From assembly GCA_028683655.1 (NCBI GenBank), contig JAQUHK010000004.1:1-47446 (forward strand): a stretch of DNA of 47,446 nt. Reading direction: 5' to 3'. The notes under the pieces were generated by a model that saw only the letters and a list, made by a program, of their open reading frames with translations, ran no database searches and was not told the DNA's origin. Origin of the DNA: Alphaproteobacteria bacterium (GTDB lineage Bacteria; Pseudomonadota; Alphaproteobacteria; UBA9219). Of the stretch, positions 15,308 through 24,479 are shown one piece after another; the stretch's first letter is position 1, and every line of letters begins with the position of its first letter. Made by a program: the position numbers and the translations under genes.

Positions 15308-16360
15308 ATGACTGCACCTGTTAAGAAATCCGGCTTTCTCAGCCCAGCGCTTCAGGCCAGACTTTTGCTCTGGCGGATCGTGCTGGAGGGGTTGGCGCGT
15401 GATTATTGGAAGGATGCTCCCTTCGTTTGGCCCCAATGGATTCAAAAGAGGATTCAGGCACTTAAAAAACCAAGGGATCCCCAACCGCCCAAGCCGCCCA
15501 AGGTGAAACCGACGCCAGCGGTGTCTGCCCATAAAGAAACAGGGGGGGGCAATAGCCCTGCCGAGCCAGCTTCGCGCAAGGCGAAGGATCGGCCCCATAC
15601 GACGACATGGACGGCTGACCGTGTGCAGGTGATGGAACAGCTTTGGGGGGAGGGACATGCGATCCCGGGGGGCGATGCCTATATCGAGGAGCTGTCCGCG
15701 CCGCTGGGCATTACGCAGGACATGAGTATCCTCGACCTTGGCGCGGGGCTTGGCGGGTTGCCGCGTTATCTGGCCGAGAAGTACAAGACTTATGTGACGG
15801 GGTTCGAGATGGACCCGACGCTGGCCTCGCGCGGGATGGTGATGTCCATTGCGGCGGGGCTGAGCAAGCAGGCCAGCATTGTGTCCCTCGATCCCGCAGC
15901 CTATACGGCGGCCCGGAAATATGACTGTATTTTCGCGCGCGAGGTTTTCTATAAGATCATCGGTAAAGAGAAATTCTTCAAGGCCATCGACAGCAGTTTG
16001 AAGGGCGGCGGGGGACAGTTTGTCTTTACCGACTTTATCCTTGATCCCGCCGTGCGCGAGAAGCCTGCGATTTTGCATTGGCTGGCTTCCGAGCGCGGGG
16101 CGGCCCCGCTGTCCAAGCTTGAGACGATCAAGTTGTGGAAGGGCATGGGCTATGACCTGCGGATCGCCGAGGACCATACCGAGAAATACAAAGATTTCAT
16201 CCTGACGGGCTTGCGCGATCTGGTTGTTTTTATGGCCCAGAATGTGCCCGACAGGGAAACCAAGTCTGTCATGCTGCGTGAGGTCGATCTGTGGTCCAAG
16301 CGGCTTGCTGCGCTTAATCAAGGGCTTAGCTATTGCCGCTTTTATGCGATCAAGTACTGA
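15308..16360 (+). CDS. Class I SAM-dependent methyltransferase, substrate unknown
   Basis: A 350-residue protein. The first 110 residues hold a helical segment (ALQARLLLWRIVLEGLARDYW) and a Pro/Lys-rich linker. The Rossmann methyltransferase domain follows, with the SAM-binding ILDLGAGLGGLPRYLA near residue 140 and YVTGFEMDPTLA after it. The layout VMEQLWGEGHAIPGGDAYIEELSAPLGI resembles small-molecule N-methyltransferases of the sarcosine/phosphoethanolamine type. It lies between the GTA cluster and shc in the same direction, but a 130-bp gap separates it from shc, so a hopanoid or lipid substrate is only a guess. Confidence 0.8.
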   Translation: MTAPVKKSGFLSPALQARLLLWRIVLEGLARDYWKDAPFVWPQWIQKRIQALKKPRDPQPPKPPKVKPTPAVSAHKETGGGNSPAEPASRKAKDRPHTTTWTADRVQVMEQLWGEGHAIPGGDAYIEELSAPLGITQDMSILDLGAGLGGLPRYLAEKYKTYVTGFEMDPTLASRGMVMSIAAGLSKQASIVSLDPAAYTAARKYDCIFAREVFYKIIGKEKFFKAIDSSLKGGGGQFVFTDFILDPAVREKPAILHWLASERGAAPLSKLETIKLWKGMGYDLRIAEDHTEKYKDFILTGLRDLVVFMAQNVPDRETKSVMLREVDLWSKRLAALNQGLSYCRFYAIKY

Positions 16361-16492
16361 GTCGGTGAGGCTGTGACTTTTTCGGCTAAGGTTGCCTAAA
16401 AAGAAACCATTTTGCACCGTTCTGCTTGAAAAACCTTTATTTTTTGCGCATTCTGGCCCTCATCCACAGCGTTCGTTTGGGGTTGGTGTTTT

Positions 16493-18445
16493 ATGGTTTC
16501 CGAAAATCTTTCTTTTTCCTGCTTGAGTGGGGGCAGCAAGGCTCTTGAGCGCGCTTTATCAGGCAGTGCCGAGGCCTTGGCTGCCTTACAGCGTCCCGAC
16601 GGGCACTGGGTGTTCGAGCTTGAGGCCGATGCGACGATTCCCGCCGAATATATTCTGCTCGATCACTTTCTTGATCGTCTGGATGACAAACAGGTAAAGC
16701 TGCACAAGCGGATGGCGGCTTATCTGCGGTCCATTCAGGAAGAGCATGATGGCTGGCCTTTGTTTCGTCATGGCGCGTTCGACATGAGCGCGAGCGTGAA
16801 GGCCTATTTCGCGTTGAAGTGCGCTGGTGATGATGTGCATGCGCCGCATATGGTGCGAGCCCGCCGCGCGATCCTGTTCCATGGGGGCGCAGAGAAGAGC
16901 AACGTCTTTACGCGCATTCAGATGGCTTTGTTTGGTGCGGTGCCGTGGAAGGCCGTGCCAGTCATGCCCGTTGAGATCATGATCCTGCCGCGCTGGTTCC
17001 CGTTCCATTTGAACAAGATTGCTTACTGGTCGCGCACGGTCATTGTGCCGCTGCTGGTTTTGGCGGCCCTGAAGCCCAAGGCCAAGAACCCGAGCGGCAT
17101 TACGATTGACGAGCTTTTTGTCACGCCCCCGTACAAGGTCAAGAACTGGCACAGCAACAAGTCGAAGTCGCCGTTCATTCCTTTCTTCCGCGTGGTGGAC
17201 GCTGTTTTACGCGCTGGCGAGCCGTTTTTCCCCAAGGGGCTGCGCGAAAAGTCGATTGCCAAGGCCGAGAAGTGGGTCAAGACACGTCTCAACGGCATTG
17301 ACGGGCTGGGCGCGATTTATCCGGCGATGGCCAATGCTGTGATGATGTTCGATGCGCTGGGCTATGAGCGGGACGATCCCTATTACGCCATGGCCCGCAA
17401 GTCGATTGATAATATGGTCGTTGATTTGCCAGAGCGGACCTATTGCCAGCCGTGCCTGTCGCCTGTGTGGGATACGGCTTTGTCAGCGCATGCGGTTTTG
17501 GAAGCGGGGCTGGATAAAGACATCGCCAAGAAAGCGTGTGACTGGCTGGTGTCGCGGCAGGTCACGGATGTGGTCGGCGACTGGGCTTTCTGGCGGCCCA
17601 AGGTTGCGCCCGGAGGTTGGGCGTTTCAGTACAACAATGCGTATTATCCCGATCTTGATGACACCGCTGTGGTTGTTATGGCCATGGATCGGCTCGATCC
17701 TTACAAGTATCGGGCGTCCATTGATCGGGCTGTGGCGTGGGTTCTGGGCTTGCAATCCAAGAATGGCGGCTGGGGCGCGTTTGATGCCGATAACACTTAT
17801 TATTATCTGAATCATATTCCGTTTGCCGATCATGGGGCCTTGCTTGATCCGCCCAGCGCGGACGTGACGGCGCGGTGCTTGTCGATGCTGGCGCAGCTTG
17901 GCTATAAGAAAGACCGTAACGTCGTGAAGAGGGCCCTTGAGTATCTGCGCAAGGAACAGGAGCCGGAAGGCTGCTGGTTCGGGCGGTGGGGCACCAACTA
18001 TATCTATGGGACTTGGTCCGTTTTGTGTGCGCTCAATGCGATTGGCGTGCCGTCCAGCGATCCGATGGTGGCCAAAGCTGTCGCGTGGCTGAAGGCCGTG
18101 CAGCAGGCGGATGGCGGCTGGGGCGAAAGCGGCGCGAGCTATTATGCCGGACAGCCCAAGGGGCAGGGCGTGCCCTCGACACCGACCCAGACGGCTTGGG
18201 CGTTGATGGGGCTTATGGCGGCGGGCGCGGTGGACGAGCCCGAGGTTGCGCGGGGCATCCAGCATCTGATGGACACCCAGAAAGAAGATGGGACGTGGGC
18301 CGAGGATACCTATACCGCCGTCGGGTTCCCGCGCGTGTTCTATCTGAGCTATCACGGCTATAAGGCGTTTTTCCCGCTTTGGGCCATGGCGCGGTACAAA
18401 AACCTGAAGCAAGGGAACGCGACCCGCGTTCTTTACGGGATGTGA
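16493..18445 (+). CDS. shc: Squalene-hopene cyclase
   Basis: This enzyme cyclises squalene to hopene/hopanol at the membrane, the founding step of hopanoid synthesis. At 650 residues it is a normal length. The catalytic DXDD motif is Asp387-Leu-Asp389-Asp390 in YPDLDDTAVV. QW-type repeats are visible: LQSKNGGWGAFD, VQQADGGWGES, QKEDGTWAED and LAALQRPDGHWVFEL at the N terminus. It is followed after 6 bp by hpnG, so the two form an operon. Squalene-forming genes (hpnCDE) are not in the window. The ATG lacks a strong ribosome-binding site, but upstream alternatives are not evident. Confidence 0.97.
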   Translation: MVSENLSFSCLSGGSKALERALSGSAEALAALQRPDGHWVFELEADATIPAEYILLDHFLDRLDDKQVKLHKRMAAYLRSIQEEHDGWPLFRHGAFDMSASVKAYFALKCAGDDVHAPHMVRARRAILFHGGAEKSNVFTRIQMALFGAVPWKAVPVMPVEIMILPRWFPFHLNKIAYWSRTVIVPLLVLAALKPKAKNPSGITIDELFVTPPYKVKNWHSNKSKSPFIPFFRVVDAVLRAGEPFFPKGLREKSIAKAEKWVKTRLNGIDGLGAIYPAMANAVMMFDALGYERDDPYYAMARKSIDNMVVDLPERTYCQPCLSPVWDTALSAHAVLEAGLDKDIAKKACDWLVSRQVTDVVGDWAFWRPKVAPGGWAFQYNNAYYPDLDDTAVVVMAMDRLDPYKYRASIDRAVAWVLGLQSKNGGWGAFDADNTYYYLNHIPFADHGALLDPPSADVTARCLSMLAQLGYKKDRNVVKRALEYLRKEQEPEGCWFGRWGTNYIYGTWSVLCALNAIGVPSSDPMVAKAVAWLKAVQQADGGWGESGASYYAGQPKGQGVPSTPTQTAWALMGLMAAGAVDEPEVARGIQHLMDTQKEDGTWAEDTYTAVGFPRVFYLSYHGYKAFFPLWAMARYKNLKQGNATRVLYGM

Positions 18446-18451
18446 GGCGCG

Positions 18452-19105
18452 ATGATCGGAATCCTCTGCGGCCTGAAAAGTGAAGCGAAGCTGGCGGACA
18501 GGATTCCAGATGTGCTGGTTGGCGTCTCAGCCGCGCGGCCCGAACGCGCCCGCGCCTTGGCCCAGCATATGGCCGAACAAGGCGCGACGCGGCTTGTCAG
18601 TTTCGGCCTCGCCGGAGCCGTCAGTCCCGATCTTGTGGCGGGAGATTTGTTGCTCGGCGCGACGGTGATGGCTGCGCGGGATGGCTGTTGGGAAGCTGAT
18701 GCGGCTTGGCAGGGCGAGATGGTCGAGCGGCTCCCCCACGCGCTGTGTGTTGCCTTTTGGGGCAGCGACCGGATGGCGACGCTGGCCAAGGACAAGGGGC
18801 TGATCTATCGCCGCACAGGCTGCATGGCCGTGGATATGGAAAGTCATATTGTCGCGGAGACGGCGGCTTCTTACAGGATACCGTTTAGCGTCGTGCGGGC
18901 TGTTTCTGATACGGCTTCTATGGATTTGCCGCCTGCCGCGCTGGTGCCGCTGAAGGAAGATGGCGGTGTGGATGCCCGCGCCGTTTGGGCCAGCCTGCGC
19001 CAAGACAAAGGCCAGCTCGCCGACCTTATGCAACTCGCCCTCGGTACTCGCAAAGCCATGAAAGCCCTGCGCCACGCCGTCGATGTGATGCGCGAGTTGG
19101 GGTAA
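18452..19105 (+). CDS. hpnG: Hopanoid-associated phosphorylase HpnG
   Basis: It belongs to the purine-nucleoside-phosphorylase fold and acts in hopanoid side-chain synthesis, removing adenine from adenosylhopane on the way to ribosylhopane. It has 217 residues. Motifs: GILCGLKSEA at the start, RLVSFGLAGAVSPDLVAGDLLLG near residues 47-70 (phosphate/nucleoside site), and AVDMESHIVAETA near 129. It starts 6 bp after the shc stop. The ring-forming cyclase and this enzyme are on one transcript, while hpnH, which makes its substrate, faces it on the other strand. Confidence 0.93.
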   Translation: MIGILCGLKSEAKLADRIPDVLVGVSAARPERARALAQHMAEQGATRLVSFGLAGAVSPDLVAGDLLLGATVMAARDGCWEADAAWQGEMVERLPHALCVAFWGSDRMATLAKDKGLIYRRTGCMAVDMESHIVAETAASYRIPFSVVRAVSDTASMDLPPAALVPLKEDGGVDARAVWASLRQDKGQLADLMQLALGTRKAMKALRHAVDVMRELG

Positions 19106-19121
19106 AAATATCTCAGTGTCT

Positions 19122-19218
19122 CGTCACTGCGAGGAGCCTTGCGACGAAGCAGTCCAGTCCTTTGTTTCGTGATTGGGGACTGGATCGCCACGCAGGGCAA
19201 GCCCTGCTCGCGATGACG
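19122..19218. repeat. Family B palindromic repeat between convergent hpnG and hpnH
   Basis: It begins CGTCACTGCGAGGAGCC and ends CTCGCGATGACG, with inner AGCAGTCCAGTCC and GGGGACTGGATCGCC arms. It fills nearly all of the space between two convergent genes and could act as a bidirectional terminator; no U-run is evident. Confidence 0.88.
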
Positions 19219-19229
19219 ATCTCCTTCCC

Positions 19230-20450
19230 TTAATGCTTGTGCCCGCAACAGCAGCCACAGCAGCCGTGGCTGTGATCGTGGTCGTCTTCGCACTCACTGT
19301 CGTCCGTCAGCGTGCGGGCGCGACCGGCTTTGATGGCTTCCATCGTTTCTTCGACGTGCTTGCCGAAGACATATTCGGCTGGACGCTGGTTTGAGGTGTC
19401 GAGCTCGGGGGCCATCGGGCCACTGGTGCGTGGGCCGCGCAGGGCGACCAGCATGGATTTAAGCGGATGCGCGATGGCATCTTCGGCAGCCGTAGGCTCA
19501 TAGCCGCAATGGACCATGCAGTCCGCGCATTTCTCATAACGGCCTGTGCCGTACTTGTCCCACGCCGTCGTTTCCATAAGCTCTTTATAGGTTTTGACGA
19601 AGCCCTCGCCGACCAGATAGCACGGACGCTGCCAGCCGAAGACGTTATAGGTCGGATTGCCCCACGGCGTGCATTCGTAAGTCTGGTTGCCGCACAGAAA
19701 ATCGAGGAACAGCGAGGACTGGCTGAACCGCCATTTCGGTAGGCCTTGCTTGACGCGATCCTTGCCAAGCTGAAGGAGCTTGCGGAAGATTTCCTTGGTC
19801 GTCTTGCGATTGAGGAAATGCTGTTGATCCGCTGCGCGTTCATAGGCATATCCGGGCGAGATGGTGATGGCGTTCAGGCCAATCGCCATCATGTGGTCGA
19901 AGAAATCGGCCATGCGTTCGGGCACCGCGTTGTTGAAGAGGGTGCAGTTGATATTGACCAGAAAGCCCCGCGCAATCGCGTTCTTGATGGCGCGTTCGGC
20001 AATGTCATAGACGCCTTCGCGGGCCACCGAGCGGTCATGGTCTTCGCGCAGCCCATCCAGATGCACGGAAAGAGTCAGGTAAGGCGATGGGGTGTAGTCG
20101 TTCAGTTTCTTGTCGAGCAACAGCGCGTTGGTGCAAAGATAGATATAGCGTTTTTGTTTGATAAGACCTTCGATGATCGCGGGCATGTCGCGGTGAACGA
20201 GCGGCTCGCCGCCCGGAATGGAGACAATCGGCGCGCCGCATTCGTTCGCGGCGTTCAGGCAGTCTTCAACAGACAGACGCTGATTAAGAATCTCCGCCGG
20301 ATAGTCGATCTTCCCGCAACCCGGACAAGACAGGTTACAGCGGAACAAGGGCTCCAGCATCAAAACGAGCGGGTAACGCTTGTTGCCTTTCAGCTTTTGC
20401 TTGAAGATATAAAGAGCAACATCGAATTGCTGGCGCAAGGGTACGGACAC
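19230..20450 (-). CDS. hpnH: Adenosyl-hopene transferase HpnH (radical SAM)
   Basis: A radical SAM enzyme that joins a 5'-deoxyadenosyl group to hopene, giving adenosylhopane, the precursor of extended hopanoids. The CxxxCxxC cluster motif is RCNLSCPGC (Cys38, 42, 45 with the start used here). GGEPLVHRDMP and CADCMVHCGYEPTA are also typical. I choose GTG 20450: GGAGAGG lies 5 bp upstream and the protein then begins VPLRQQFDVALYIFKQ. An ATG at 20492 would overlap the upstream gene. The last 20 residues form an unusual Asp/His/Cys-rich tail (DDHDHSHGCCGCCCGHKH). It is the last gene of an ispH-methyltransferase-hpnH operon. Confidence 0.95.
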   Translation of the reverse strand: MSVPLRQQFDVALYIFKQKLKGNKRYPLVLMLEPLFRCNLSCPGCGKIDYPAEILNQRLSVEDCLNAANECGAPIVSIPGGEPLVHRDMPAIIEGLIKQKRYIYLCTNALLLDKKLNDYTPSPYLTLSVHLDGLREDHDRSVAREGVYDIAERAIKNAIARGFLVNINCTLFNNAVPERMADFFDHMMAIGLNAITISPGYAYERAADQQHFLNRKTTKEIFRKLLQLGKDRVKQGLPKWRFSQSSLFLDFLCGNQTYECTPWGNPTYNVFGWQRPCYLVGEGFVKTYKELMETTAWDKYGTGRYEKCADCMVHCGYEPTAAEDAIAHPLKSMLVALRGPRTSGPMAPELDTSNQRPAEYVFGKHVEETMEAIKAGRARTLTDDSECEDDHDHSHGCCGCCCGHKH

Positions 20451-20461
20451 GGGAACCTCTC

Positions 20462-21157
20462 CTATTGTTTTTTTGCTGTGATGAGCATCCAAGGACTTCC
20501 TTGGTAGTGGGGAACGACATCTGGGTATTCGTGAATCTCTTCAATTACGAAACCTGTCGCCGCAAGTTGTTTTGATATAGAAGATAAGGAATAGTGATAG
20601 TTTGTAAGTTCCATTGTTTTTTCGTTATCTTTGATTTCTGCCTTGTAAGTAACGCTGTCCTTTAAGTAGTTATTCATGTCGAGATGCAAAATGTTTCCAG
20701 AAAACGCCCTGTCTCGGAAACATGGATGCGTTATGGCAGCATACATACGCCCAGATTCAGATAAAAGCGCGTGCATGGAACGAAGACATTCAAGACAATC
20801 TTGTTCTGATTTTAATACCATCCATAAGGCTATATGCGTGATGGCGTCAATCGTGTTCGCACCAATGGATCTAAGATTGCTGGTTATGTCGGTATTTGTG
20901 TGGTCAGTACATTTTTTTTGTGCCAGTGAGATCATTTCTGCATCTACGTCGTATCCAAATTGTTTTATTCCCAAAGATGATGAAAATTCGGATAAGAAAA
21001 TGCCGGATCCACACCCGAAATCGAGAAGGGATTTTGCTTGTTGTTTGCGTATGCGATCTACAAGATCGGGGTAAACGAGGGAAACCTTCGGGGATCGAAT
21101 TTGCGCATACAAATTTGATCCGCCTTTGGAATTCCATTCGGTTGCTTCGGTGGCCAT
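20462..21157 (-). CDS. Class I SAM-dependent methyltransferase inserted between ispH and hpnH
   Basis: A 231-residue methyltransferase with SLLDFGCGSGIFLSEF (SAM site, residues about 43-58), the acidic FGYDVDAEMI and a HPCFRD motif near 145. Substrate unknown. The gene is AT-richer than both neighbours, its Lys/Asn use is higher, and it starts 9 bp after ispH and ends 11 bp before hpnH. This looks like acquisition into a pre-existing ispH-hpnH operon. AGGAAAAA precedes the ATG. A role in modifying hopanoids is possible from context only. Confidence 0.85.
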   Translation of the reverse strand: MATEATEWNSKGGSNLYAQIRSPKVSLVYPDLVDRIRKQQAKSLLDFGCGSGIFLSEFSSSLGIKQFGYDVDAEMISLAQKKCTDHTNTDITSNLRSIGANTIDAITHIALWMVLKSEQDCLECLRSMHALLSESGRMYAAITHPCFRDRAFSGNILHLDMNNYLKDSVTYKAEIKDNEKTMELTNYHYSLSSISKQLAATGFVIEEIHEYPDVVPHYQGSPWMLITAKKQ

Positions 21158-21166
21158 TATTTTTTC

Positions 21167-22114
21167 CTATGCTTTTGCCGTTCCCTCGGTTTTGGTGAGC
21201 GAGAGGGGGAGGCGGAAATGGACGTTTTCTTCCACGCCCGAATGGATGGCAACTTCCTCAACGGGGGCTAGCTCCTTGATCCGGTCGATCAGGCCTTCAA
21301 TCAAATCTTCGGGGGCCGAGGCTCCGGCTGTGATGCCGACGGTTTGCTTGTCCTTGATCCATGCGGGATCAAGCTGGCTTGCGTCTTCGATCAGATAGGC
21401 AGGGACTCCAACTTCCTCGGCGCGTTCACGCAACCGCGAGGAGTTCGAGCTGTTATGCGCCCCGATGACCAGAACAACATCCACATGCTTGGCCAGCTCG
21501 CGCACCGCGCCTTGGCGGTTTTGTGTGGCATAGCAAATATCACGGATCGTCGGTCCGACGATATTGGGAAAGCGTGCTTTCAGCGCGTCGATCACGGCCT
21601 TCGTGTCGTCGACGCTAAGCGTCGTCTGGGTGATATAGGCCAGCTTGTCGGGGTTCTTGACATCAAGCTTGGCAACATCTTGTGCGGTTGAAATCAGGTG
21701 GACTTTGGCCGGTACGCGCCCAAGCGTGCCTTCAATTTCAGGGTGGCCTTCATGACCGACCATGATGATTTCATAGCCCGTGCGGGCGTAACGCTGGCCT
21801 TCTGTATGGACCTTCGAGACAAGCGGGCAGGTCGCGTCAATGACCGTCAGACCGCGTTCGCGGGCATGGCTTTCAACCGCTTCCGATACGCCATGGGCAC
21901 TGAAGATAATCACGGCACCTTCAGGCACTTCGTCGGTTTCTTCGACAAAGACAACGCCTTTGGCCGCCAGACGACTGACGACGTGACGGTTATGGACAAT
22001 TTCGTGCCGGACATAGATCGGAGGGCCGAACTTTTCCAAAGCCAACTCGACAATCTCGATGGCGCGCTCGACGCCTGCGCAAATACCTCTGGGCTGTGCC
22101 AAAAGAACCTTCAT
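21167..22114 (-). CDS. ispH: 4-hydroxy-3-methylbut-2-enyl diphosphate reductase
   Basis: This is the last enzyme of the MEP pathway, reducing HMBPP to IPP and DMAPP with an Fe-S cluster. It has 315 residues. The three cluster cysteines are Cys12 in PRGICAGV, Cys96 in DATCPLVSK and Cys194 in RDICYATQNRQ. The active-site EIVHNRHVV and GHEGHPEIEGT segments are intact, and AHNSSNSSRL and TAGASAPEDLIE are present. It opens the minus-strand operon that ends in hpnH. A co-transcribed ispH and hpnH pair is known in other hopanoid makers and links isoprenoid supply to hopanoid demand. AGAGG precedes the ATG. Confidence 0.97.
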   Translation of the reverse strand: MKVLLAQPRGICAGVERAIEIVELALEKFGPPIYVRHEIVHNRHVVSRLAAKGVVFVEETDEVPEGAVIIFSAHGVSEAVESHARERGLTVIDATCPLVSKVHTEGQRYARTGYEIIMVGHEGHPEIEGTLGRVPAKVHLISTAQDVAKLDVKNPDKLAYITQTTLSVDDTKAVIDALKARFPNIVGPTIRDICYATQNRQGAVRELAKHVDVVLVIGAHNSSNSSRLRERAEEVGVPAYLIEDASQLDPAWIKDKQTVGITAGASAPEDLIEGLIDRIKELAPVEEVAIHSGVEENVHFRLPLSLTKTEGTAKA

Positions 22115-22307
22115 CGTAGCCTCTTATTATTCTGAATGCAGGGCCGGACTGTAAAGTCCCAACAAGGCAAAGTAAAGGCGGGGGTGCAGCTTTTTGATTT
22201 ATAAGTCTCTTTCGCTCTCATGCCTCCCGTTTGTGCGCGTGCGAGACTGGGGGCTGGCTTCCTGTGGATAAATCGTGTAGAATGCGCCCAAGCAAGGAGG
22301 TCAAGTC

Positions 22308-22658
22308 ATGGCAATGGGTGGTTATTCAGAGACACTACAGCGTGAGGGCATGAAAAGTGCCGGTTGGTACATGCTGTTCGATTCCCTGATGTCGATGGAT
22401 AGACCCGACCTGACCGAGGCGATTGACTATGTGAAGGAGGACCCCTCCTTTGATGATCGTTTCCGTTATGACCTTGAGGGCCTCTATCATTATCGCGATT
22501 TTTATGGCGACCGGATGGGCGACTTCACCCCCGAGGAACAGGCCCGCATCGAAGCCTATGACGAGGAATGGTCCCTCCACCTCCTCGACCAGCTCCACAA
22601 AAAGCAATATGGCGACCCCGCTGGAACAGTTCTCGCACCTGAGTACGATATTTCTTAA
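22308..22658 (+). CDS. Conserved-looking acidic hypothetical protein
   Basis: A 116-residue acidic, helical protein of unknown family. It has MLFDSLMSMDRPDLTEAIDYVKEDPSFDDRF at residues about 23-53 and TPEEQARIEAYDEEW further on. There are no membrane segments or cysteines. AAGGAGG stands 7 bp before the ATG, a strong ribosome-binding site that supports it as a real gene. It is divergent from ispH, with about 190 bp of shared upstream region, and lies just before a glycosyltransferase. Confidence 0.75.
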   Translation: MAMGGYSETLQREGMKSAGWYMLFDSLMSMDRPDLTEAIDYVKEDPSFDDRFRYDLEGLYHYRDFYGDRMGDFTPEEQARIEAYDEEWSLHLLDQLHKKQYGDPAGTVLAPEYDIS

Positions 22659-22699
22659 TTTCGTAGGCCTTGGCCCGTTTTTTCCGTTATCATCCCCTT

Positions 22700-23860
22700 A
22701 TGTCCGATTCGCTGCCAGAGCTGTCGATTGTGATGCCGTGCCTGAACGAGGCGCGGACGTTGCCGCTTTGCCTTTATAAGGCGCGGGCGTTTTTGGAAGA
22801 GAACGGGATCGAGGGCGAGATTGTCGTCGCCGATAATGGCAGCGAGGATGGATCGGCCCGCCTTGCCGAAGGGTTCGGAGCGCGGGTCGTGCATGTGGCC
22901 GAGAAGGGTTATGGCGCGGCGTTGGCGGGCGGGATTTCGGCGTGTCGCGGTCGCTATGTCATTATGGGCGATGCGGATGACAGCTATGACTTCTCGGACC
23001 TGATGCCGTTTGTGCAGAAACTTCGCGAGGGCGTGCAGCTTGTCGTTGGCAACCGTTTCAAGGGCGGGATCAAGAAAGGCGCGATGCCTTTTCTCAATCG
23101 TTATCTCGGTAATCCGGTTTTGAGTTTCATCGGGCGGCTGTTTTTCAGGATTCCTTTGGGTGATTTTCATTGCGGGCTGCGCGGCTTTTCGCGGGAGGCG
23201 GTTTTGTCGCTGGGTCTGCGGACCGTCGGTATGGAATATGCCAGCGAGATGATCGTCCGCGCCTCGCTGATGGGCCTGAGGATGGAAGAGGTGTCTGTGA
23301 CCCTGTCGCCCGATGGCCGCGACCGCAGCCCGCATCTGCACCCGTGGCGTGACGGGTGGCGGCACCTGCGCTTTTTGCTTCTTTACTCGCCGCGCTGGTT
23401 GTTTCTTTATCCGGGCCTTGCGATGATCGTTGTCGGGGTTCTTATGTCGCTGTTGCTATTACCCGGCCCTGTGATGATCGCCGATGATGTCGGGCTGGAC
23501 GTTCATACCTTGCTTGTTGGCGCGATGAGTATTCTGGTCGGGATGCAAAGCCTGACCTTTGGCGTGCTGGCGCGCAGCTTTGCCAAGCGCAACGGGATGC
23601 TGCCGCGCTGTTCACCCTTTGACAAGTTTTTGACCGAGCTTCGGCTTGAGCATTTCCTTTTGGCTGCTCTTGTCCTTTTGGCACTTGGCGTGGGGACCGT
23701 GGGCTGGGCCATGCACCGTTGGTCGGCGGTTCATTTTGGCGCGCTGGATTACCGCGATGTCATGCGTATTCTGATTGTCGCTGTGACCTGTATTGTCGGC
23801 GGGCTTCAGTTGGGTTTCTCTGCCTTTCTCCTCGGCGTGATGCAGATCAGGCATAAATGA
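22700..23860 (+). CDS. GT2-family membrane glycosyltransferase
   Basis: A polyprenyl-phosphate-type glycosyltransferase of family 2. The N-terminal catalytic domain has LSIVMPCLNEARTLPLC, EIVVADNGSEDGSARLA, the metal-binding MGDADDSYDFSDL and RFKGGIKKGAMPFLNRYLGN. The QxxRW-like position is replaced by HPWRDGWRHL. The C-terminal third holds about four transmembrane helices (for example FLYPGLAMIVVGVLMSLLLL and FLLAALVLLALGVG). It resembles dolichol-phosphate mannosyl/glucosyl synthases. Start is ambiguous: ATG 22700 has no clear ribosome-binding site, and an in-frame TTG at 22670 exists. The donor and acceptor are unknown. Confidence 0.88.
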   Translation: MSDSLPELSIVMPCLNEARTLPLCLYKARAFLEENGIEGEIVVADNGSEDGSARLAEGFGARVVHVAEKGYGAALAGGISACRGRYVIMGDADDSYDFSDLMPFVQKLREGVQLVVGNRFKGGIKKGAMPFLNRYLGNPVLSFIGRLFFRIPLGDFHCGLRGFSREAVLSLGLRTVGMEYASEMIVRASLMGLRMEEVSVTLSPDGRDRSPHLHPWRDGWRHLRFLLLYSPRWLFLYPGLAMIVVGVLMSLLLLPGPVMIADDVGLDVHTLLVGAMSILVGMQSLTFGVLARSFAKRNGMLPRCSPFDKFLTELRLEHFLLAALVLLALGVGTVGWAMHRWSAVHFGALDYRDVMRILIVAVTCIVGGLQLGFSAFLLGVMQIRHK

Positions 23861-23932
23861 AGACCGACGGATATGAAATTTTAAGAAGTTGGCGATAGGC
23901 TGTCCAAGTATTTTTGAAAAAGGACTTCCTCC

Positions 23933-24457
23933 ATGGAACATGAAGTAACACAAGTCGGCTCTGGGCTTCCCTATCGCAACGGCGTTGGGATTTGCCTGAT
24001 CAACAACGATGGCCGCGTTTTCTGTGCCGAGCGGCGGGACAAGCGCGGCGCGTGGCAGATGCCGCAGGGCGGTATCCGCAAGGGCGAAGACCCCGCGCTC
24101 GCCGTCTTTCGCGAGATGAAGGAAGAGGTCGGCACCGATCAGGGCGAGATCGTCGCTCGCCATCCTGAGTTGCTGCGCTATGAGTTTCCCGATTATCTGC
24201 AATATAGGAATGGCGTGTTTCGCGGCAAATACAGAGGGCAGGAGCAAACGTGGTTTGCTGTCCGTTATCTGGGCAGCGACGGCGACATTAACCTGACCAG
24301 CGAGTATGAAAGCGAGCTCCCCGAATTCGTGAACTGGCGGTGGACCGAGCTTGCCGAAACGCCCTCCTTGATTGTTGATTTCAAGCGACCTGTTTACGAG
24401 AAGGTGGTCGAGGTGTTTATGCCAGTGATTGAGCAGGTACGGGGGACTAGGGGATAG
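23933..24457 (+). CDS. rppH: RNA pyrophosphohydrolase (Nudix)
   Basis: It removes pyrophosphate from 5'-triphosphate mRNA ends and can hydrolyse dinucleoside polyphosphates. It has 174 residues. The Nudix box is G-x5-E-x7-REMKEEVG starting at GGIRKGEDPALAV. The protein begins with YRNGVGICLINNDGRVFCAERRD and has AWQMPQGGI and the TWFAVRYLGSDGDINL block, as in RppH/InvA proteins. AGGACTTCC lies before the ATG. Downstream, a core-A repeat separates it from the convergent amidase gene. Confidence 0.93.
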   Translation: MEHEVTQVGSGLPYRNGVGICLINNDGRVFCAERRDKRGAWQMPQGGIRKGEDPALAVFREMKEEVGTDQGEIVARHPELLRYEFPDYLQYRNGVFRGKYRGQEQTWFAVRYLGSDGDINLTSEYESELPEFVNWRWTELAETPSLIVDFKRPVYEKVVEVFMPVIEQVRGTRG

Positions 24458-24479
24458 AGTTAGTTAGGGTAGGCTGTCC

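Noticed and set aside
14909-16417. 502-codon minus-strand frame
   Set aside because: It runs opposite the holin and methyltransferase genes, which have clear motifs; it has none.
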